From assembly GCA_964577965.1 (NCBI GenBank), contig CAZOAT010000012.1, forward strand, positions 1 through 48,314: a DNA stretch of 48,314 nt, written 5' to 3'. Numbering within the stretch: position 1 is the stretch's first letter; each line of letters opens with the position of its first letter. The translations under genes and the position numbers were made by a program. The notes under the pieces were generated by a model that saw nothing but the letters and a program-made list of their open reading frames with translations, was not told the origin of the DNA and searched no databases. Shown in pieces: positions 16,328 through 24,900 of this stretch. This DNA is from DASUUI01 sp964577965. Its GTDB lineage: Bacteria; Gemmatimonadota; Gemmatimonadetes; Gemmatimonadales; Gemmatimonadaceae.

Positions 16328-17011
16328 GTGCCTTCGTTTCAGCCGGAGACGGAGCTTGTCACGCTTCGGGCGGGTGAGGTGGTGGTGGAGGGGGGTGTCG
16401 CGTTTCCGCACGTCCACTTTCCCCTCGACGCCGTGCTCTCCATGCTCACAGTCGTCCAGGATGGTCGCGCCGTGGAGTTCGCGACGGTCGGCCGGGAGGG
16501 GATGTCGGGCAGCAGCGAAACTCTCACAGGCGCGGGCACTCCGATGCGTGTCATCGCGCAGGTGCCCGGCGCATCCCTGAGAGTTCCCGCCGCGGATCTG
16601 AGCGAGCTCGCGCGCACCAGCTTCCAGGCCCGTGGACTGCTGCTGCGGTACAACCAGTCGATACTTGTACAGGCGGCACAGGTAGCGGCGTGCAACCGCC
16701 TGCACCCAGTGGAGGAGCGGTGCGCCCGATGGCTGCTGATGACGCATGATCGGGTCAGGCGCGACGAATTCCTGCTGACGCAGGAGTTCCTGTCGCAGAT
16801 GCTGGGGGTCCGGCGTGCGCGGGTGAACGTGGCCGCGGGGATCCTGCAGCGTGCCGGACTCATCCGCTACAGCCGCGGGCGTATCCGGCTTACCGACAGG
16901 GAGGGGCTGGAAGCAGCGTCCTGCGAGTGCTACGGCGTGGTCAGGGCTGAGTATGACAGGCTCGCCCGGGAACCGGGCGGCGTGTTCGGGGGGAACGGGG
17001 CAGGACCGTGA
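16328..17011 (+). CDS. Crp/Fnr family transcriptional regulator
   Basis: A cyclic-nucleotide-binding-like beta-roll (FPHVHFPLDAVLSML, FATVGREGMSG) is followed by a helix and a HTH_Crp-type winged helix (LTQEFLSQMLGVRRARVNVA). The family's usual N-terminal helix is visible upstream of the GTG in the same frame (GNTLLSALVRAVPSF, from about 16295), yet no ATG/GTG/TTG occurs between the in-frame stop at 16223 and GTG 16328. Either translation begins at a rare codon such as CTG 16238 or ATT 16232, or the N-terminus is truncated. There are no Fnr-type cysteine clusters, and the canonical cAMP-binding RSA motif is not evident. The ligand is unknown. Confidence 0.87.
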   Translation: MPSFQPETELVTLRAGEVVVEGGVAFPHVHFPLDAVLSMLTVVQDGRAVEFATVGREGMSGSSETLTGAGTPMRVIAQVPGASLRVPAADLSELARTSFQARGLLLRYNQSILVQAAQVAACNRLHPVEERCARWLLMTHDRVRRDEFLLTQEFLSQMLGVRRARVNVAAGILQRAGLIRYSRGRIRLTDREGLEAASCECYGVVRAEYDRLAREPGGVFGGNGAGP

Positions 17012-17086
17012 TTGCCAGCGCCGTGCGTGGGGCCCGGCGGGCGTAAGAGGGGCAAATCGGGGGAAAACTACCGGGCCTCTGGCGGG

Positions 17087-17092
17087 TATATT
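17087..17092 (+). promoter_or_regulatory. Candidate -10 element, leaderless start for the DsbD-alpha gene
   Basis: TATATT ends five bases before GTG 17098, so the transcript would begin at or close to the start codon. GGAGC between them is too close to act as a normal SD. Confidence 0.4.
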
Positions 17093-17097
17093 GGAGC

Positions 17098-17559
17098 GTG
17101 CCAACCACCCTCCTGCGCCTCGTCTGCGCGGTCGTGCTCCTTATGCCTCTTGGTGCTGCGGCGAAGCCCGACCCGGTAACGTGGTTGGCAGCCGTGCATG
17201 AACGGCAGGCTGACGGGACGATAGTGCTGGCCGTGAGTGCCCGGATCGAAAAAGGGTGGTACATATACGGAATGCGTCAGCCGGAGGATGGGCCTGCCCC
17301 TCTTCGGTTCCGTGGCCCGTCCGGGAGTGGGGTGGCGGTGGGTCCAGTGCGGACGCCCCTGCCACGCGTGTCCTATGACAGGGGTTTCCGCGCCCGCGTG
17401 GGCAAGCATTACGAGAGGCCGTCTTTTTTCGTCCCTGTAAGACTGAGCCGCACAGCGTCGCATGTGGAGATCGAGGTGCGATACCAGGCGTGCAACGACG
17501 ACATCTGCCTGCCTCCGCGCACGGTCGCGGTTCAGGCAAGCCTTCCCGTAGGGAGCTGA
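17098..17559 (+). CDS. Stand-alone DsbD N-terminal (alpha) periplasmic domain protein
   Basis: 153 residues. A signal peptide (1-22, ending LGAAA-KPDP) is followed by the immunoglobulin-like domain of DsbD/ScsB, with the redox pair in YQACNDDICLPP (C132 and C137; the E. coli pair is one residue further apart). WYIYG and the PRVSYD segment also match. In DsbD this domain takes electrons from the transmembrane domain and passes them to periplasmic thiol partners such as DsbC or cytochrome c maturation proteins. The gene stops one base before the start of the transmembrane DsbD gene, so the usual single polypeptide is encoded as two. Confidence 0.85.
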   Translation: MPTTLLRLVCAVVLLMPLGAAAKPDPVTWLAAVHERQADGTIVLAVSARIEKGWYIYGMRQPEDGPAPLRFRGPSGSGVAVGPVRTPLPRVSYDRGFRARVGKHYERPSFFVPVRLSRTASHVEIEVRYQACNDDICLPPRTVAVQASLPVGS

Positions 17560-17560
17560 C

Positions 17561-18826
17561 GTGCTGACGTTTCTCGTGCTCGCCGCCTCGGCGGGTTTTG
17601 CCTCGCTGCTGACTCCCTGCGTTCTCCCGGTCGTCCCACTCACTGCGGGGTACTTCGCAGGCAGGCGACAGGTTTCCGGTGCAGCGCCCGTCATTGAGGC
17701 GTCGCTGTTCGCGTTCGGCATCATTGCGACGTTTACCGGTCTTGGACTGGGGTTGTCCGTCGTACTCGGTGCCAGCGGAGTCACCCGACTCGCCGCGGAT
17801 CCGTGGCTCAATCTGTTCGTCGCGGCAGTGTTCGTCGCGTTTGCACTCAGCCTGCTCGGGCTGTACTCGCTCAGAGTCCCGGCCGGTTTCCTGACACGCG
17901 CGGATCAGGCTGCGCGAGAGGCGCCGCGCATTCTCGCGCCCATCCTGACCGGCTTTGTTTTCACGCTCGCGACGTTTGCGTGCACAGCTCCGTTCGTCGG
18001 GCCGCTGCTCGTCGCCGCGAGCGCCGGCGAGTGGACGCGTCCAGTTGCGGGAATGCTCGTGTATTCCAGCGCATTCGCGCTGCCATTCTTCGTCCTCGGC
18101 CTCACTCCCCGATGGCTGCAGAGGCTGCCGGCACCGGGCCCGTGGATGACCGATGCGAAGATCGCCGTTGCCGTGCTCCAGCTGGGTGCGGCCCTGAAGT
18201 TTCTGTCGAACGCGGGCGCAGTGTGGGGGGTTCACGCGCTCACCCGTGAGGTAGTGCTGACCACATGGGTAGTGCTCGCGATTGGGCTCGCTGCCACAAT
18301 CCTGCTGCGTGCCTACTACTCCGGTGGTGGAGGCCTCCGTCCGATGCGCCTTGCCGCAACGGCTGGATCGCTGGCGCTTGCTGCGTGGCTGGCCAGCGGG
18401 TTGACGGGAAGGCCGATGGGTGAGCTCGAGGCGGTTCTTCCTGCGCGGGCCGCATCCGCCGACGATCTTCCCTGGATCCTTAACGATCTGGACGCTGCGG
18501 TCACTCTCGCGAGTGCGGAGAGGCGGCCGGTCTTCGTGGATTTCACCGGCTACACCTGCGGCAACTGTCGCTGGATGGAATCGAACGTGTTCACGCGCTC
18601 CAATGTGCGGGCGGCGCTCGCCCCCTACGTTCTGGTGCGGCTTTACACCGACGGCGAGGGTGATGTCTTTGACAAGAACCAGCGGCTGCAGGAGGCGAGG
18701 TTCGGCACGGTGGCGCTGCCGCTCTATGCCGTGCTCGATGAGAGCGGGGGTACGCGCGCCAGCTTCGTCGGCGTTGCGAGGAATGTCGATTCGTTCGTGG
18801 ACTTTCTCCGGGCAGGCAGCGAGTAG
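17561..18826 (+). CDS. dsbD: DsbD-like thiol:disulfide interchange protein, transmembrane and thioredoxin domains
   Basis: 421 residues. The N-terminal part is the DsbD/CcdA membrane domain, with eight or so hydrophobic segments and the redox cysteines C20 (LLTPCVLPVVPL) and C141 (TFACTAPFVGP). The C-terminal part (about 305-421) is a thioredoxin-like gamma domain with active site CGNC (C333, C336) in VDFTGYTCGNCRW. It carries electrons from cytoplasmic thioredoxin across the membrane. The alpha domain is supplied by the preceding gene, one base away. The GTG start has no clear SD of its own, consistent with translational coupling. Confidence 0.9.
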   Translation: MLTFLVLAASAGFASLLTPCVLPVVPLTAGYFAGRRQVSGAAPVIEASLFAFGIIATFTGLGLGLSVVLGASGVTRLAADPWLNLFVAAVFVAFALSLLGLYSLRVPAGFLTRADQAAREAPRILAPILTGFVFTLATFACTAPFVGPLLVAASAGEWTRPVAGMLVYSSAFALPFFVLGLTPRWLQRLPAPGPWMTDAKIAVAVLQLGAALKFLSNAGAVWGVHALTREVVLTTWVVLAIGLAATILLRAYYSGGGGLRPMRLAATAGSLALAAWLASGLTGRPMGELEAVLPARAASADDLPWILNDLDAAVTLASAERRPVFVDFTGYTCGNCRWMESNVFTRSNVRAALAPYVLVRLYTDGEGDVFDKNQRLQEARFGTVALPLYAVLDESGGTRASFVGVARNVDSFVDFLRAGSE

Positions 18827-18982
18827 GAGTCTGGCCGATCACTCGTGGCCGGCTGCGCACCGGAACGACGGGTGCAGTAGGTAGCGTGAACCAGCTCACA
18901 GCTGGTAGCTATTCATACGTTCGGCCCTGCCGCCGCCCTTAATCCCTTGCCTGTCACTCCGCTCCGAAAAGATCGCCAGCCG

Positions 18983-21900
18983 ATGCTGGCCCGCCTCGTT
19001 GATAGGCTGCGCCGGCACCGCGAGGAGCTGGTCGGTCCGATTCGCGGAGAGGTGCTGGGCGCCGACCGGCTCGCCGAAAGGGCGCGCACTATTGCCCGGG
19101 AGCATCGCCTGCAGCCGCCGCGGCGGCAGCGCGGTCCCGGTCCCCTGCTGGAGCGACTGGAGAGCACCCGCGGCATTCTCGAGCGGGCCTACCGGGCGCT
19201 GAGCGAAGGGGCGGAACACGGCCTCGACATCAGTCCGGGTGGCGAGTGGTTCCTGGACAATTTCTACATCATCCAGGAGCACATGCGCGAAGTGCGCGCG
19301 ACACTTCCCGGCCGCTATTACCAGGAGCTGCCGAAGCTCGCGTCAGGTCCTCTGGTTGATCACCCGCGTGTGTATGAGGTGGCGATCGAGCTGATCGCGC
19401 ACACCGAAGGCCACCTTGATCTCGACAACATCTCGCTGTTCACGCGCGAGTATCAACGCGTCGCACCGCTGAGACTTGGCGAGCTGTGGGCAGTACCTGC
19501 GATGCTGCGGCTCGGCCTGGTCGAGAACATCAGGCGCATGGCGCTGCGTCTCGAGGCGCGTCTCAGGGAAGTCGCACTTGCGGATCAATGGGCGCGGCGG
19601 CTGCACGAGGCGCACGCAGCACCGGCCCCTGCGCTAAGTGAGGCGCTCTCGGATTTCGTCGATAACCATCCGACACTGTCGCCCACGTTCGTCGCGCGAT
19701 TTCTCCAGCAGTTGCGTGGATACCAGGCGAACTTCACGCCGCTGGTGTGGCTGGAGCAGTGGATATCAGAGGACGGCCCGAGCACCGAGGAAGCCGTCGC
19801 CAGGTCCAATCGGCGGGTTGCGCTGACGCAGATCACAGTCGTCAACTCGATCATGAGCCTGCGGACGCTGTCCCGGCTTGACTGGAAGGCGTTCGTTGAG
19901 GGACAGAGCGCGATCGAGCGTGTGCTGCGGCAGGACCCGAGCGGCCACTACGGCGAGATGACGTTCGACACAAGGGATCTGTACCGGCGCATGGTCGAGG
20001 CCGTCGCAAAACGCTCTCCGAAATCGGAGGAAGAGGTCGCGGCTCTGGCGCTGGCGCTTGCGCGGACGAGCCCCGGACGCGAGGGGCACATCGGTTTCTG
20101 GCTGGTAGACGATGGGCGTTTCCGTCTGGAGCAGGAGGCCCGATTCCGTCCCGGGGTTCGTGCCCGGCTGCACCGGGCCGCGCTTCGTCACCCGAACGCC
20201 GTGTATTTCGGCGGGGTCGTCACCGCTACTGCGGCCGGTCTGAGCCTGTTGCTCACGGTGCTCTCCCCCGCCACGCTTCCCCAGGAGGTGCTGCTGCTCG
20301 CGCTCGCGCTGGTGCCGGTGAACGAGATCGCGATCAATCTGATGAATCAGCTGCTCACGATCCTGCTTCCGCCGCGCAGCCTTCCGCGGCTGGAATTCCG
20401 GGAGGAGGGGATACCGGAGGACTTCCGTACAATCGTTGTGGTCCCGACGCTCTTTCCCAATGTCCGCGCTGCGCGCGAGGCGCTGGAGCACATAGAGGTC
20501 CAGTATCTCGCGAACCGCGATCCGAACCTCCACTTCGCGGTGCTCAGCGACTTTACCGACGCGCCGTCGGCGGAGATGCCCGGTGACGAGGACATCCTGA
20601 GTGCCGGTATGACCGGCGTTCGCGAGCTCAATGAGAAGTACGCCAGCAACGGGCAGGATGTCTTCTTCCTGTTCCACCGCCCGCGGCAGTGGAACGAGAA
20701 GCAGGGTGTGTGGATGGGGTGGGAGCGAAAACGGGGCAAGCTCGCGCAGTTCAACCAGTTCGTCCGTGGTGGGGCACGCGGTGCATTCTCCACCATCGAG
20801 GGCGATGCTTCCGTACTCGCGGGGGTGAAGTACGTCATCACGCTGGACTCCGACACGCTGCTGCCGCGGGACACGGCGCAGCTGCTGGTTGGAACGATGG
20901 CCCACCCGCTCAATCGGCCTGTTTACGATCGCCGCCTCGGTCTCGTGATGCGCGGCTATGGGATCCTGCAGCCGCGGGTGGGAGTGTCTCTGACGAGCGC
21001 TAACCGATCCCGGTTCGCGTCGATTCACTCGGGCCATCCCGGCGTGGATCCGTACACGACGGCGGTATCCGACGTGTATCAGGATCTGTGGGGGGAGGGG
21101 AGCTTCGCCGGAAAGGGTATCTATGACGTGGACGCCTTCGAGAGAGCAACGCATGGGCGTTTTCCGGAGAACACGCTGCTCAGCCATGACCTGATCGAAG
21201 GGACGTACTGCCGGGCAGCCCTGGTGACGGACCTCCAGCTGTTCGACGATTACCCCACTCGATACCTGGCATTCACGCGGCGCAAGCACCGCTGGATCAG
21301 GGGAGACTGGCAGCTGCTTCGCTGGCTGCGGGAGACGGTCCCCGGCCCTGACGGACCGACGTACAACCGGCTGTCGCTCATCTCCCGCTGGAAGATCTTC
21401 GACAACCTGCGCCGCAGCATCGTTGAGGTCGCGCAGCTGTTCATGCTCGTGGGCGGCTGGCTCTGGCTCGACGTGCCGGCTGTGAGCTGGACTGTCGCGG
21501 TACTGACGGTGATCGCATTCCCATGGCTCTTCGCAACGCTGCTGGCAGCGCTTCGACCGCCAGCCGACCAGTCATGGCGGGCGTACTACGCCGCGATCTT
21601 CCGCGACGCGGGGCTCAATGTGCAGCAGTTTCTGCTGGCACTGACGTTCCTGCCGCATCAGGCCGTGATCTCCGCCGATGCGATCGTGCGCACGCTTGTG
21701 CGTCTCAGTGTCACCAGACGGAATCTGCTCGAGTGGCAGACCGCGTCGCAGGTGGAACGCGACTATTCGGCGGTTGGGCCGAGAGCTCACCTGGAGATCT
21801 GGCGGAGGATGTGGCCGGCCCCCGCCGTCGCGTTCGCTGTGGGCTCCTACTTCGTGCTGCAGTGGCAGGGGATCGCCGAGCTTCGCCTGCCGGAGATGGG

Positions 21901-24900
21901 TGCGGCTTTCGCGGCGAGTGTGCCCGCTCTGATAGCGGTCTTCACTCCCTGCCTGCTATGGCTCATCTCACCGTCCATAGCGTATGCACTCTCGGCACCC
22001 GCCATTCCGCCCGAGGTGCAGCTGACCGCCGGAGAGAGGCAGGCGCTCTTTCGCTATGCACGGCTCCACTGGCACTATTTCGACAGGTTCGTCAGCGACG
22101 ACACACACTGGCTCGCACCGGACAACTTCCAGGAGGACCCGCAGCCACTCGTCGCGCTGCGGACGTCGCCGACGAACATTGGCCTGCAGATACTGTCGGT
22201 AGTCAGTGCGGAGGACCTTGGCTTCATAGACCGCGCCGAGATGATCGAGCGGCTGGAGAAGATCTTCCGGACGCTGGAGCTGCTGCGCCGTTATCGCGGC
22301 CACTTCTTCAACTGGTACGATCTCTCGACGCTGGAGGTAATGGAGCCGGCCTACATCTCCAGCGTCGACAGCGGCAACCTCGCGGGGTCGCTGATCGCGT
22401 TCAAGCAGGCCTGCGACGAGCTGGCGGCACCCGCCGACACCTCCCGTGAGGAACGCGCGCGGCTGCGCGCGCTGTCGGCGCGGGCGCACGAATACGTTCA
22501 GGAGATGGACTTCCGCTTCCTGTTCGACGACAGGCGGAAACTCTTTTCGATCGGCTTCCAGCACGGCACAGCGACGCTGGACAACTCGTACTACGACCTG
22601 CTGGCGTCGGAAGCGCGTATTACTTCCTTCATCGCGATCGCGAAGGACGAGGTGGATCCGGAGCACTGGTTCAGACTGGGGCGCTCGATCGCCACGACAC
22701 TGCGCACGCAGACGCTTCTGTCATGGAGCGGCAGCATGTTCGAGTATCTCATGCCGCTGCTCGTCATGCGCTCATTCCCGTTCACCCTGCTCGACCAGAC
22801 CTACCACGGTGCGGTGCGGCGGCACATCTCCTACGGAACGGAACGTGGAGTACCCTGGGGGATATCCGAGTCAGCGTACAACATGCGCGACCGGGTTCAG
22901 AACTATCAGTACAAGGGTTTCGGAGTTCCCGACCTCGCGCTCAAGCGGGGGCTGCGAAGCGATCTCGTGATCGCTCCTTACGCGACAATGCTCGCACTGC
23001 TCGTGGAGCCGCATCAGGCGGTGCGTAATCTCGCGGCGCTGGAAGCCGAGGGCGCACTGGGGCCGTACGGGTTCCGCGACGCGATCGATTATACCCGCCC
23101 CGCTCAGGACGCCAGGCGGGCTCTGGTGCGTACCTACATGGCTCACCACATCGGCATGAGCATGGTCGCGATCACGAACGCATTGCGACGCCAGATCTGG
23201 CAGAAGCGGTTCCATACCGACCCGCTCGTTCGCTCCGCGGAGCTGATGCTGCATGAGCGCATACCGCGGCGGCTGATCGCACAGGCGCCGGCGCCGGACG
23301 ACGCCGTCATCATGCGCACTCCGCGCGAGAAGGAGAAGCCGGCAGCACGGGAGCTGGACACGCCGGATACGGCACAGCCACGAACGGTGATCCTGGGTAC
23401 GCCACCGTATACGGTGCTCGTTTCCAACGCGGGGGGTGGCTATGACCGGTACGGGAACTTCGCGGTCACGCGTTGGCGGCCCGACGGAGTGGAAGATTCC
23501 TGGGGGCAGTGGTGTTACGTCCGCGATGTCTCGACGGGCGCAGTATGGTCCACGACCTACCAGCCGACTGCGACAGAACCATCGCTGTACCGGACACTGT
23601 TCGCAACCGATAGAGCGGTCTTTCTCCGCCGCGACGGCGACATCGAAACGCAGATGGAGATCGCAGTCGTGCCGGACGATGCCGCAGCGGTGCGGCGCGT
23701 CACTCTCATCAACCGCTCCGCCGAAGCACGCGAGATTGAGCTCACGAGTTACGGCGAGGTAGTGCTTGCGCCGCCGGAGACCGACCGCGCGCATCCGGCG
23801 TTCGGCAATCTGTTCGTGCAGACCGAATGGCTCGCTGGCAGCGGAGCTATTCTCGCGAGTCGCAGGCCCCGCTCCGCGGAAGAGAAGACAGTATGGTGTG
23901 CCCACGTCGTCGCCGTGGGCAAGACGACGAGTGAGACATCGTTCGAAACGAACCGCATGCGTTTCATAGGGAGGGGTCGAAGCACGCGCTCGCCGCAGGC
24001 CATGGATCCGGGGGTGGCGCTGTCTGGAACCACGGGTGCCGTGCTGGATCCGATCTTCGCGATCCGCGTACGCATCACGATACCGCCAGGCCGCACTGCG
24101 CGCGTAGCCTTCACCACGATAGTCGCTGAGGAACGCAATCGCGCCCTGGAACTGGCGGACCTGTATCACGATCCGTACAGCGCGAAGCGGGCGCTGGACC
24201 TGTGCTGGGCACAGGGACAGGCCGAGCTGAGAGACCTCGGTATAACACCCGCGGACGCAGCGCTGTATCAGCAGCTCGCAGGCAATATCCTCTACCCACA
24301 CCCCGCGCTGGACACAGGAACCAGGCCCGATGTCGCGCACCCACAGGACCTCCTGTGGGGGCAGGGAATCTCCGGAGATTTCCCGATCGTGCTCGGGACC
24401 GTCGCTACGCGCCAGGGGATGCCCAGCGTGCGCCAGCTGCTGCAGGCGCATCACTACTGGCGCACGAAGGGAATCGCGACCGATCTGGTGATCCTGAACA
24501 CGCACCCTGCCTCGTACTTGCAGGAGCTGCACGACGAGCTGCTCACGACGGCTATGGCGTCGAGCGAGGCAGTCATGCTCGACATGCCGGGCGGGGTGTA
24601 CATCCGCCGCTCCGATCTGATCAGCCACCAGGAGCGCTCGCTTATAGAAGCGCTGGCCCGACTGCACCTCGAGTGCGACGGGCTGGGGCTCGGCAACATC
24701 GTGGAGTTCGCCGACTCGGAGCCCGAATATCCCCCAGTCATTGCGGCGTCGCTGCGGGCCAAAACACCCACGCGGCAACTTGTGCCACGCGCTGCACCTG
24801 CCAGCCCGGACGGGCACGCACCGGCCAATGGCATGGGAGAATTCGATTCCACCGGTGCGTACGTGATTCGGCTCAGAGGTGCGGAGCTCCCGCCGGCACC

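Noticed and set aside
18891..18905. CCAGCTCACAGCTGG palindrome before the glucan synthase gene
   Set aside because: Short six-base arms, no T tract and a single copy; too weak to call an operator or terminator.
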